Positions 7,656 to 16,144 of a DNA stretch of 38,762 nucleotides are shown here, piece by piece. The notes beneath the pieces are model-generated. The model saw only the letters and a list, made by a program, of their open reading frames with translations. It had not been told where the DNA came from and did no database searches. The position numbers were made by a program, and so were the translations under genes. Location of the stretch: assembly GCA_015485355.1 (NCBI GenBank), contig WFTQ01000031.1, forward strand, positions 1 to 38,762, in the 5' to 3' direction. Within the stretch, counting starts at the first letter, position 1. Each line of letters starts with the position of its first letter. The DNA comes from a bacterium (GTDB lineage: Bacteria; Calditrichota; Calditrichia; RBG-13-44-9; J042).

Positions 7656-9071
7656 ATGCGATACCGAGATGCAATAGCGGTACTGCTGGTCGCCTTATGT
7701 TTACCCATTCGAACGTCCTCGGTCACAGCTCAATCGTTGCCATCGCCGGAGGTTGTGGCCGATCAAATGATTCGGCGGGCGCTGATGGATCGAAAGGGTT
7801 ACGCCTGGTTAAAAGAGTTATGTGACATGGGCCCTCGTCTAAGCGGCTCTCCCCAATCTTATCGTGCCATTGAATGGGCCCGGGCAAAGATGAAGGCGCT
7901 GGGCTTTGATCGCGTATGGTTACAACCGGTGATGGTACCTCGCTGGGTTCGAGGCGAAGTCGAAGAGGCGATCGTGCATCTGCCTGGAACCTCGCGGGCG
8001 GTTCCCCTACGCGTACTGGCACTGGGCGGCAGTGTGGGGACATCGACCGAGGGAATGCAGGCTTCCGTTTTAAGGGTAAGCTCTTTCGCGGAGCTGAAAA
8101 CACACCGGGAGGAGGCTCAGGGCAAATTCGTATTTTTCGATTTCCCCATGGATGCGGGTAAAGTTCCTACTTTTGCAGGTTATGGGGAGGCGGTGCGGTA
8201 TCGTGTATACGGTGCGATAGAAGCCGCCAAGGTGGGTGCCGTTGGTGTTCTTATTCGCTCGATCACCACCCGTTATGATGATGTTCCTCACACGGGCGTG
8301 CTGTTTTACGCAGACACGCTGAAAAAAATTCCCGCGGTGGCCCTGGGATGGCAAAGTGCCGACCGGCTCGCCGAGTTGCTGCGCCGGCATCCGCAACTGG
8401 AGTTACGGCTGCAATTGTCCAGTCGAACCCTGCCGGACACCCTTTCTTACAATGTGATCGGAGAAATCCGTGGCCGGGAGAAACCGGAAGAGATTATCGT
8501 TGTCGCCGGGCACTTCGACAGCTGGGATGTGGGGGACGGCGCCCACGACGACGCCGCGGGTTGCATCCAGGCGCTGGAAGCGGCCGAACTCTTCCTGAGA
8601 TTACAACTACAGCCTCGCCGGACCATTCGTGTGGTTTTCTTCATCAACGAAGAGAACGGAATGCGGGGGGCCCGGGCGTATGCCCGTCGGGCGGCCCAAA
8701 AAGAGGAATATCACTATGCGGCCATTGAATCCGACCGTGGGGCGTTCACGCCGCGAGGTTTTTCGGTCACCGCAGACAGCGTGCTCATCGCCCGGATGCA
8801 AGCCTGGATACCCATCCTAAAAAAAGCCGGTATCGATTGGATTCGCAAGGGAGGAAGCGGCGCAGATGTATCCCGCATCCCCAACTGCCCTTTAAAATTC
8901 GGCCTGGTACCCGATAGTCAGCGCTACTTCGATGTGCACCACTCGGCCAATGATGTGTTCGAGGCGGTTCACCCCCGGGAACTGGAACTGGGCAGCGCCG
9001 CCATAGCCGTTTTAACCTTGTTGTTAAGCGAAACCGATTTACACCTTCCCAATCCCGTTTCCACCCATTGA
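7656..9071 (+). CDS. exported M28-family zinc peptidase (carboxypeptidase Q-like)
   Basis: This 471-residue secreted peptidase has a signal peptide at residues 1-26 (cleavage near VTAQ) and a protease-associated insert at about 110-260. The co-catalytic zinc core has GHFDSWDVGDGAHDDAAG (His286, Asp298), NEENGMRGA (Glu332/333), ESDRGAF (Asp360) and VHHSANDVFE (His428/429). The order and spacing match plasma glutamate carboxypeptidase/carboxypeptidase Q, which trims dipeptides and C-terminal residues. The start is ATG at 7656, with GAGG 8 bases upstream. It stands alone and is convergent with the CBS-domain gene. Together with the M49 lipoprotein it suggests peptide scavenging outside the cytoplasm. 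Confidence 0.9.
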   Translation: MRYRDAIAVLLVALCLPIRTSSVTAQSLPSPEVVADQMIRRALMDRKGYAWLKELCDMGPRLSGSPQSYRAIEWARAKMKALGFDRVWLQPVMVPRWVRGEVEEAIVHLPGTSRAVPLRVLALGGSVGTSTEGMQASVLRVSSFAELKTHREEAQGKFVFFDFPMDAGKVPTFAGYGEAVRYRVYGAIEAAKVGAVGVLIRSITTRYDDVPHTGVLFYADTLKKIPAVALGWQSADRLAELLRRHPQLELRLQLSSRTLPDTLSYNVIGEIRGREKPEEIIVVAGHFDSWDVGDGAHDDAAGCIQALEAAELFLRLQLQPRRTIRVVFFINEENGMRGARAYARRAAQKEEYHYAAIESDRGAFTPRGFSVTADSVLIARMQAWIPILKKAGIDWIRKGGSGADVSRIPNCPLKFGLVPDSQRYFDVHHSANDVFEAVHPRELELGSAAIAVLTLLLSETDLHLPNPVSTH

Positions 9072-9179
9072 TGGGTCATCGAGGATTTCCCGACGGCGGC
9101 GGGAAGAACCGCCCGCCCATGCGTTCAGGGCATCCCCCCAAACGGAATTCTTTACCGGAGCTCTCCGCATGCCATGCGT

Positions 9180-9620
9180 TTACGCCGGATACTTCCCCTC
9201 GATGTAATTCCGCAGGTGCCGGTTTTCCACCGTCAAATCCGTCAATTTATGTTTGACCACATCACCAATGGAAATGATGCCGGCTAACTTTCCATTATGA
9301 AAAATCGGGTAATGACGGATCCGATTTACCGTCATAATCTTTTCCACATATTCGACATCGTCATCGGGGGTGCCCACAATCAGGTCCCTGGTCATCACCT
9401 CCCGAATGGGGATCGCTTTCAATTTTTCCAGACTTTTATGGGTGGTTCTCAAAATATCGCGTTCGGAGATAATACCCACCACATTCTCGTGCTCATCGGT
9501 AACCACCAGGGCGCCGATATTGTGCTCCACCAGTCGACACACCGCATCGTAGACCGTGAAATCCTGACGAATGGTATGCACGTGACTGCCCTTATACCTC
9601 AAGATATCATATACTTTCAT
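9180..9620 (-). CDS. two-CBS-domain protein
   Basis: This small cytosolic protein of 146 residues is made only of a CBS pair, about residues 8-62 and 74-130. Repeating marks are HNIGALVVTDEHENVVGIISERDI and, in the second copy, VNRIRHYPIFHNGKLAGIISIGDVVKH. CBS pairs bind adenosine nucleotides such as AMP, ATP or SAM and usually regulate a partner. No partner is encoded next to it. AGGAGG stands 6 bases before the ATG. The gene is monocistronic and convergent with the M28 peptidase gene. Confidence 0.9.
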   Translation of the reverse strand: MKVYDILRYKGSHVHTIRQDFTVYDAVCRLVEHNIGALVVTDEHENVVGIISERDILRTTHKSLEKLKAIPIREVMTRDLIVGTPDDDVEYVEKIMTVNRIRHYPIFHNGKLAGIISIGDVVKHKLTDLTVENRHLRNYIEGKYPA

Positions 9621-9884
9621 AGGCCCTCCTATGGATTAAAGGACACTTGATAAATCCCCCGAATTTTTGTTTTAATATGAAAAAAATCGAGCAAATCTGC
9701 AAGCAATAAGCGGAGGGACAGGCATTTTTTTTCGTTTCCGTATCCGATCAGCCGAACGGCGCCATGGATGGAGAGCGTGCCCAGGGAAGCCGCCATTTCC
9801 GGACGGATTACCGGGGATTTAGGGTTCACGCGGTTTTCGGGGACAGGCTTAATGGAGAGAGGAAAGGGTGTTCATGCATTTATC
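9621..9884. other. intergenic region between the CBS gene and the ACIII operon end
   Basis: About 260 bases carry no gene that I recognise. Short open frames occur on both strands, but none has a good ribosome-binding site or family resemblance. It should contain the promoter of the CBS gene, reading leftward, and ends at the large hairpin after actF. Confidence 0.4.
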
Positions 9885-9920
9885 AACCCATGCCCGCCGG
9901 ATCCACGGCGGGCATGGGTT
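9885..9920 (-). terminator. perfect 15-bp hairpin after actF
   Basis: AACCCATGCCCGCCG (9885-9899), a six-base loop GATCCA, and CGGCGGGCATGGGTT (9906-9920) pair perfectly. The hairpin sits 14 bases beyond the actF stop codon, so it marks the 3' end of the ACIII operon. There is no T-run after it on the minus strand. It may stabilise the transcript end or be a mobile hairpin element. Confidence 0.6.
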
Positions 9921-9934
9921 ACGTTCGCACGGAT

Positions 9935-10978
9935 TCAGGGCCCAGCCACCGCCAAAAACTGATCCCGTTGCCGAAAAACCCAGATGAACAGGGCCCCTAC
10001 CAGGAAGAACTCGATGATCAACGGAACGGGATGGACCGTTAACACCGGGCCGATCAAGATCAGCCGCTCCAACGCAATCCCCAACCAGACAATCAGAGAG
10101 ATGATCAAAAGAAACCGCGGGTTGGCCTTTAATTTTCGGGAAATCAGCGTTACAAAAGGAATAAAAAATAGCAGCACTATCACCAGATAGGACAGCTCCC
10201 GCGTGGGAGAATGTGAAATCCGGTGAACAATGAGGGAGACCTCTTCGGGAAGATTTCCATACCAGATCACCAGATACTGGGTATAAAACTGCGATCCCCA
10301 GAACACACTGAAGGCGAACAGCAGGGTTGCCATGTCCATTTGCGCTTTGGGGAACCCTTCCATCTGTTGATATTGCTTGTAAAGCAGAAAGGTCAAAATG
10401 CCGCCCAGGGCCAGTCCGGTATAAAACGCCTCTATAAAGAAGTATCCGCCGAACAGGGTACTGTACCAGGGATAGTTCAAAGACATCACCCAGTCGAACG
10501 CCACTGAGGTTTGAGAAATGACATAAACCAACAGGTAGATCACAGCATAAAAGCGCTTTTTGGGTCCGTCCCGCAAAACTTCTCGCGCCAGCAAATGAGC
10601 CGTTCCGAAGGCCGCCAGCAAGAACACGATACAACGGATAATAAACAGATTCTTATTTAACCAGATGCCCGGTTCGTGCGCCCAGGGATAATATTCGATT
10701 CGGGGAATGAAGGCGACAAATAAAAAGGTGATTAAAAGGAGAAGGGGATACACACCCAGCAGATCTCGTTTATAGGGAAAGATCCATTTCCCATTGGTTA
10801 CCACTGCGGCGGCCACAACGGCCACGGCTCCCTCCACGATGGCCACCCAGAAGAGCAGATTAAACAGTAAAGACCCCCCTTTGCCTGAAGGGATGAAATA
10901 TTCAATCAAATAGACCAGCGCACTGACGACCGCAAAAACAACCGTAAATTGCAACAGCTTGCTATTTGTTCGGCTCAT
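9935..10978 (-). CDS. actF: alternative complex III subunit ActF
   Basis: This 347-residue polytopic membrane protein of about ten helices is the last gene of the ACIII operon. Family marks include NGKWIFPYKRDLLGVYP, YPWAHEPG, AFDWVMSLNYPWYSTLFGG and FSVFWGSQFYTQYLVIWYGNLPEEV, the stretch shared by quinol:cytochrome c oxidoreductase quinone-binding subunits related to NrfD/ActC. ActF forms part of the membrane core beside ActC and may provide a proton pathway. Its ATG at 10978 overlaps the actD stop by one base (TAATG), implying coupled translation. Confidence 0.92.
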   Translation of the reverse strand: MSRTNSKLLQFTVVFAVVSALVYLIEYFIPSGKGGSLLFNLLFWVAIVEGAVAVVAAAVVTNGKWIFPYKRDLLGVYPLLLLITFLFVAFIPRIEYYPWAHEPGIWLNKNLFIIRCIVFLLAAFGTAHLLAREVLRDGPKKRFYAVIYLLVYVISQTSVAFDWVMSLNYPWYSTLFGGYFFIEAFYTGLALGGILTFLLYKQYQQMEGFPKAQMDMATLLFAFSVFWGSQFYTQYLVIWYGNLPEEVSLIVHRISHSPTRELSYLVIVLLFFIPFVTLISRKLKANPRFLLIISLIVWLGIALERLILIGPVLTVHPVPLIIEFFLVGALFIWVFRQRDQFLAVAGP

Positions 10979-11418
10979 TACGGATCCTCTCTCTCAATTT
11001 GTAACACAAACTCGTTTCCATAATCTTCCGGATATAGAATGCGTTTGAAATTTGGTACCCGGGAGAGCAATACAAATCCGGTTAAGGAGGCCAGCGCCCC
11101 AAACAGAATGGTCATTTCGAAAGCTATCACAATAAATGCCGGGATTGAAATCAAGGGTTTGCCCCCGGTGATCATGGGCCAGTGTAATACGGTCAGGATG
11201 GTCAGGGCAAACCCACCGATGGTACCGGATAATCCCCCCAGAAGAGTAAAAAATTTCAGTTTGCTTTTGGGCACGTATTTTTCGAAAATCTCTTCAATAT
11301 GATGATCCGGGTGAGGGTAGACGGCGTTGACTTTTTCGGGTGCAACCCCACTGGCCAGGACTTCTTCTAATTTTTTGATAAATTCCTCCCGATCCTCGAA
11401 TCGAAATTCTTCCTTCAT
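10978..11418 (-). CDS. actD: alternative complex III subunit ActD (DUF3341)
   Basis: This 146-residue protein has a soluble start (FEDREEFIKKLEEVLASG), the conserved YPHPDHHIEEIF turn and two transmembrane helices (about 60-82 and 95-120), as expected for ActD. In ACIII it packs against the ActC/ActF core and lacks cofactors. The start is ATG at 11418, with GGAGG 7 bases upstream, overlapping the actC stop as ATGA. A longer in-frame reading to 11496 would run into actC and is rejected. Confidence 0.92.
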   Translation of the reverse strand: MKEEFRFEDREEFIKKLEEVLASGVAPEKVNAVYPHPDHHIEEIFEKYVPKSKLKFFTLLGGLSGTIGGFALTILTVLHWPMITGGKPLISIPAFIVIAFEMTILFGALASLTGFVLLSRVPNFKRILYPEDYGNEFVLQIEREDP

Positions 11419-12755
11419 GCCACTTCCTCCTTTAGCTCGGTGATGGAAATGATGGGCAGCGTCTTGGCGAAAATGAGAAACCAGGTAAAAAACCACCCGA
11501 AGCTACCCAGGGTAATTCCAAACTCGACCAGGCTGGGCATATAAAAACCCCAGGCATAGGGGTCAAAGTCATGGGCCAGAGACATCACAATGATATTGAA
11601 ACGTTCAAACCACATGCCGATGTTCACAAATATGGATACGATGAAGAGGTACGAAATATTGCGCCGCAACCGGTTTGAAAAGAGAGTGAGCGGGAGGATC
11701 ACATTGCAGAAAAACATCAGGTAGTAAAACCATTTGTATTCGCCCACCACCCGGTAAATAAACTGAGACTCCTCGAAGACATTGCCGCTCCAGAAGGCGA
11801 TGGTATATTCCACAATGTAGGCGTAGCCTACGATTAAGGAGGTAAACAAAAGAATTTGCGCCAGTTTATCGAAATCATCCACGGTAATAATTTTTTCCAG
11901 TTTAAACATTTTGCGCATGGGCACGACCAGAGTAATCACCATGGCACATCCGGAAAAGATGGCGCCGGCCACAAAGTAGGGAGCGAAAATGGTGGTATGC
12001 CATCCGGGAATGACGCTCATGGCGAAGTCCCAGGATACCACCGAATGCACCGAAATAACCAGCGGCGTAGCCAGGGCGGCCAGGTACTTATACAACTGGT
12101 TATAATGTTGCCATTCTTTAAAAGTCCCCGTCCAACCCAAGGACAGGACGCTGTAAATGCGTTTAGCAAAGCCTTTTTTGAAGCGCCGCACGATGGCCAG
12201 ATCGGGGATCATACCCACATAAAAGAAGATAGCGCTCACGGTCAAGTAAGTGCTCACGGCAAACACATCCCAGATCAGGGGGGAGCGGAAATTGACCCAC
12301 AACAGTCGCTGATTGGGATAGGGGAACAACCAGTAAGCAAACCAGACACGTCCCAGATGAATAAGCGGAAACAACCCGGCGGTTAAAACAGCAAACACCG
12401 TCATGGCTTCCGCCGACCGATTGAAGCGACTGCGGAACTTCGCCCGAAACAGAAAGAGAATCGCCGAAATCAATGTCCCCGAATGGGCGATTCCGACCCA
12501 GAAGACAAAGTCGGTGATATAGACCCCCCAACCTACGGGATTGTTAATCCCGGCCACGCCCATACCGATACGAATCTGGTGCGTCCAGGATATGGCACCA
12601 ATCAGTACCATCAGCAGGCTGATCCCCAAACCCACCCAGTATAAGGGCGTGGGTTTGCGCATGGCGCCGAGTACACGTTCCTCGATCTCGTTCTGATAGT
12701 CAATCTTTTCTCGAACCGTCATGGGTTTTGCTGTATCAACCTCTTTATGCTTCAT
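11415..12755 (-). CDS. actC: alternative complex III quinol-binding subunit ActC (NrfD-like)
   Basis: This 446-residue, ten-helix membrane protein of the NrfD/PsrC family delivers electrons from menaquinol to the Fe-S part of ActB. Marks are GWGVYITDFVFWVGIAHSGT, LFPLIHLGRVWFAYW, the segment VSWDFAMSVIPGWHTTIFAPYF and MWFERFNIIV near the end. The GVYITDFVFWVGIAH region corresponds to the quinone-proximal helix of the family. It overlaps actB by 11 bases and actD by 4 bases, so the operon is tightly coupled. Confidence 0.95.
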   Translation of the reverse strand: MKHKEVDTAKPMTVREKIDYQNEIEERVLGAMRKPTPLYWVGLGISLLMVLIGAISWTHQIRIGMGVAGINNPVGWGVYITDFVFWVGIAHSGTLISAILFLFRAKFRSRFNRSAEAMTVFAVLTAGLFPLIHLGRVWFAYWLFPYPNQRLLWVNFRSPLIWDVFAVSTYLTVSAIFFYVGMIPDLAIVRRFKKGFAKRIYSVLSLGWTGTFKEWQHYNQLYKYLAALATPLVISVHSVVSWDFAMSVIPGWHTTIFAPYFVAGAIFSGCAMVITLVVPMRKMFKLEKIITVDDFDKLAQILLFTSLIVGYAYIVEYTIAFWSGNVFEESQFIYRVVGEYKWFYYLMFFCNVILPLTLFSNRLRRNISYLFIVSIFVNIGMWFERFNIIVMSLAHDFDPYAWGFYMPSLVEFGITLGSFGWFFTWFLIFAKTLPIISITELKEEVA

Positions 12756-15561
12756 CCTTTATCTCCTTTTTCCGCAAATAATACACAGCTGGTTCGGTAC
12801 CAATTTCCTCAAACACCCGATAGGATCTATCTGAATGGGCCAATTGGGTGACCCGGGCCGTTTCATCCAGCAGATTGCCGAACACGATGGCTTCGGTGGG
12901 GCAGGTTTGTGCACAGGCCGGAATCACCTCGCCATCCCGGATCTTGCGGTTTTCATCTTTGGCATGATCGCGGGCCACCCGAATCCGCTGCACGCAGAAG
13001 GTACACTTTTCCATCACCCCTTTGTGCCGCACAAACACATCCGGATTCAGCATGCGATCCAGGGGCGTCTCCCAGTGGTGATCAAACCAGTTAAACCGAC
13101 GCACCTTGTACGGACAGTTGTTGTGGCAGTACCGGGTACCCACACAGCGGTTGTACACCATGGCGTTGAGTCCCTCGGGATTGTGCATGGTGGCGTACAC
13201 GGGACAAACCGTTTCGCAAGGTGCATTACAACATTGCTGGCATAACATCACCATAAAATTCATTTCCCGGTCGCGATCTTTACCATAAAAGGGTTCAATC
13301 CGAATCCAGGCCATTTCCCGGCCCTTCAGGTGTTCCTGTTCACCCACAATGGCCACATTGTTTTCCACGTAACAGGCCGCCACGCAAGCCGAACAACCAA
13401 TGCACTTTTCCAGATCGATGGTCATGGCCCAGCGATATTCTGGATGTTCGTGGGGCGGATACAGCGTTTCCCGCACTTCGGCATGATGTTTCATGCCATG
13501 GCCGTTATGATCCGGGAAAATGCCTCGTTCATAGGCCTCTTCCATGGATCCCGACAGAATGGGAACCGCAATCTTTTTACCGGTTTTCTGGAGCTGTCCC
13601 TCTGCAACCACCGCCAATAGTTCCCCACTGCGCGGGTCCATTTCCAGAAAAGCCCGATCCAATTGATCCCAGTGGATGGTGGAGACCTCTCCGTTCAAGC
13701 CTGGCTGAACCTTCACCGGCAGGGCCAGCCGGGTACCCTCCCGCAGAAAGGCCACTTCATCCCGGTCTTGCACTCCCAATCGTTCCGCCGTTTCGTCGGA
13801 TACGGTGATCCATTCTCCGTAGGATATGGTGGTCAGGGGATCGGGAATTTCGCTGGTTAATTTGAGCACTTTGCTTCGACCGTCGAACATTCTCAAGGAG
13901 GGCATGGCATACAACCAATGGCCCTGAGGAGGGGCATCCAGCCGGGCGGCCTTCAGGAACGCCGTGAGAGCCGGACGATTCAAACCCAGAGGCAGCGGCT
14001 TCGCCGGAAATTCAAAAAAGCCTTTCTTCAGGAATTCTTCGACAAACGCTTCGCCATAGGCGCGGTTCCACTCCCGCAACAGCCATTGTTGATAAGACAG
14101 CACGTTGGGCCGTCCCCGGTAGCCATCGGCAATGGCCAACAAGATATCGCCTTCAGAGAGGGTGTTGAATATGGGTTCCACGGTGGGTTGAATCAGGTTC
14201 AACAGGCCTTTTCTCGGTTCGGCATCTCCCCAGCTTTCCAGACTGTGCGAAAGGGGCAAAATCAGATCGCATTGTCGGGCGGTTTCGTCCACAAAATCGG
14301 TTAAAGCCACCCGGAAACCGGCCTTGGCCATGGCCTCCGCCAGCGCCACCGACGCCGGCAGCGTGCCCACAGGATTGGCACGGCTAACCAAGAGTACCCC
14401 AATTTCTCCCCGGGACAATCGTTCCACCAGTTTCTGGACGTCCTTTACGCTCCCCACCGAGGCATAATTTTCCGCGCGGGAAAAGTCCACCACCCGATCG
14501 GTTGCTCCCAGCGCCCACTGCAACAGGGCCGTCAGCACCGCGGTTTCCAGTCCGTTTTTCTGATGGACGCTAACCCCGCCACTCAAGACCAAAGGCGTGC
14601 GGGCCTCCGCCAGTCGGGCGGCCAGCCGGTTCAACACCTCGGCATCCAGCCCCGTTTTTTCCGCCACCAGATTCACATCCACTTTCGGTAACGCATTGGT
14701 GATCTCGGGAGGAATTCGTTTCTTGTTTAACCCGTTGGTCAAAATATAATGCAGCAAAAACCCCATCAGGTAGGCCTCGCTTCCCGGCCGTACCACAAAC
14801 CGTTGATCGGCCTGGAATCCGGTTAACGATGCATGCGGTTCGAAATGAACCCAGTGGAAATCATCCCGCGCCTTGGCCCGCCCCAACTGATGGGCATAGC
14901 TTACCGGACTCACGAACGTTTCCAGGAGATCCACACCCACAGTGAGCAAAAAATCGGCCTCTTCGATCCGAAAGAAAGGAATTTCCTTGCGTCCAAACAC
15001 CAGCCGATAGGCCTCCCGAAGGTTGACATGGGAAAACGGCTCATATTCAGGAAGGCGCTCCACCCGGGTTTCCTTGGCGAAATCGTCCAATAAACGGGAA
15101 AGGGATCCGGTGGTTCGGCCCGAAAGGTACACATTGCTCCGCCCTGCTCCGGAGGCATCCTTGAGGGCTTGCACCACCTGTTGCAACGCTTCTTCCCAGC
15201 TAACCGGTTGAAACTGACCATCGGGTCCCCGTTTTAAGGGCTGCTTTACCCGATCCGGATGATATAACCGCAAAATGGATGATTGTCCGCGCAAACAGAG
15301 AGCACCACGATTGACGGGATGGTCGGCTAAGCCTTCCAATTTGATGGGGTTGAAATCCACCACTTTAACGGATACCCCGCAATTGGCCGGACACTCCGTA
15401 CAGGTGGAGCCATAGTATGTCGCCTGGCCGGGAATGTAATCTTCATCTGGAGGGACCAGAAAGGGGATCAACTTCTCGGTGCTCTTTTCCACACCACAGG
15501 AGGAAAGGAGAGTGGCACTGGAAGCCACACCGACAACCTTCAAAAAATCACGTCTTTTCAT
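12745..15561 (-). CDS. actB: alternative complex III Fe-S protein ActB
   Basis: This 938-residue fusion comprises a molybdopterin-oxidoreductase-like domain (about 1-640) and a ferredoxin-like domain (about 710-900). A Tat-type start RRDFLK is followed by a lipobox-like LLSSC, so it is likely exported by Tat and lipid-anchored. The N-terminal CTECPANCGV...CLRG carries a cluster-type cysteine set, although ActB in characterised ACIII has no molybdenum cofactor. The C-terminal domain shows CIGCSACVAACYVEN, CQQCCNAPCETVCP, CVGTRYCHNNCP and CTFCVQ...CAQTCP, enough for three [4Fe-4S] and one [3Fe-4S] clusters. It relays electrons from ActC towards the heme subunits. It follows actA by 20 bases. 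Confidence 0.95.
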   Translation of the reverse strand: MKRRDFLKVVGVASSATLLSSCGVEKSTEKLIPFLVPPDEDYIPGQATYYGSTCTECPANCGVSVKVVDFNPIKLEGLADHPVNRGALCLRGQSSILRLYHPDRVKQPLKRGPDGQFQPVSWEEALQQVVQALKDASGAGRSNVYLSGRTTGSLSRLLDDFAKETRVERLPEYEPFSHVNLREAYRLVFGRKEIPFFRIEEADFLLTVGVDLLETFVSPVSYAHQLGRAKARDDFHWVHFEPHASLTGFQADQRFVVRPGSEAYLMGFLLHYILTNGLNKKRIPPEITNALPKVDVNLVAEKTGLDAEVLNRLAARLAEARTPLVLSGGVSVHQKNGLETAVLTALLQWALGATDRVVDFSRAENYASVGSVKDVQKLVERLSRGEIGVLLVSRANPVGTLPASVALAEAMAKAGFRVALTDFVDETARQCDLILPLSHSLESWGDAEPRKGLLNLIQPTVEPIFNTLSEGDILLAIADGYRGRPNVLSYQQWLLREWNRAYGEAFVEEFLKKGFFEFPAKPLPLGLNRPALTAFLKAARLDAPPQGHWLYAMPSLRMFDGRSKVLKLTSEIPDPLTTISYGEWITVSDETAERLGVQDRDEVAFLREGTRLALPVKVQPGLNGEVSTIHWDQLDRAFLEMDPRSGELLAVVAEGQLQKTGKKIAVPILSGSMEEAYERGIFPDHNGHGMKHHAEVRETLYPPHEHPEYRWAMTIDLEKCIGCSACVAACYVENNVAIVGEQEHLKGREMAWIRIEPFYGKDRDREMNFMVMLCQQCCNAPCETVCPVYATMHNPEGLNAMVYNRCVGTRYCHNNCPYKVRRFNWFDHHWETPLDRMLNPDVFVRHKGVMEKCTFCVQRIRVARDHAKDENRKIRDGEVIPACAQTCPTEAIVFGNLLDETARVTQLAHSDRSYRVFEEIGTEPAVYYLRKKEIKDEA

Positions 15562-15581
15562 CGAATTCCTCCGCTAAACTA

Positions 15582-16130
15582 TCATTTATGACACGTCCAA
15601 CAATCCGTAGGCGCCTTGGCTTGCCGATGGCAGGACACGCAAAACCCCATATTGATATTACGTGTTTTTCGCGCCGTAATCATCTGGTCAACCCGTCCGT
15701 GGCAGGTGGAGCAATCCACCCCGGCACGGATGTGCGGCTTGTGACTGAAATTCACGTTAGCATTTTTGCGAAAGCTATACACCTTCAACCATTCGATGGG
15801 GATCTGATCTTCCCAGTATTTCATCAGTTTCTTTACTTCCGGGCGATCAGTGGCCGCCGTTTTATGACAATCCACGCACAACTTGACGGTAGGTACGGTG
15901 GCAAACCGCGATTTGGAAGCAAATTGATGACAGAATTGGCAATCCAGTTTTAATTTGCCCACATGCACATTATGGGGAAACTCGATGGGTTGCTGGGGGG
16001 TCTTCTGAAAATTCTGCCAGTACCATCCCAACACCCCGATCAAGGCGATCATCACCAGAAAATAGCCGACAATCCCAATGGGAATCAGTTTCTCTTTCAC
16101 CACCATCTCCCGATTTTTAGTCTTTTTCAC
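15582..16130 (-). CDS. actA: alternative complex III pentaheme cytochrome ActA
   Basis: This protein of up to 182 residues has one N-terminal transmembrane anchor (about 14-33) and five heme-binding motifs (CQFCH, CVDCH, CSTCH, CVSCH, CWTCH), the pentaheme pattern of ActA. Single histidines such as FPHNVHVG and FSHKPHIRAG provide second ligands. It accepts electrons from ActB on the periplasmic side. The start is uncertain: GTG at 16130 reads MKKTKNRE, while ATG at 16106 reads MVVKEK. Neither has an ideally spaced ribosome-binding site, and the difference is 8 residues in the cytoplasmic leader. Confidence 0.93.
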   Translation of the reverse strand: MKKTKNREMVVKEKLIPIGIVGYFLVMIALIGVLGWYWQNFQKTPQQPIEFPHNVHVGKLKLDCQFCHQFASKSRFATVPTVKLCVDCHKTAATDRPEVKKLMKYWEDQIPIEWLKVYSFRKNANVNFSHKPHIRAGVDCSTCHGRVDQMITARKTRNINMGFCVSCHRQAKAPTDCWTCHK

Positions 16131-16144
16131 CTACCTACGAACCA

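Noticed and set aside
9629-9829. Minus-strand open frame of 66 codons between the CBS gene and ACIII
   Set aside because: It has no ribosome-binding site and no recognisable family. It probably arose by chance.
12745-15561. Molybdenum-dependent oxidoreductase (for example polysulfide or formate enzyme)
   Set aside because: The order with NrfD-like actC, actD, actF and pentaheme actA is diagnostic of ACIII, whose ActB lacks a molybdopterin cofactor.
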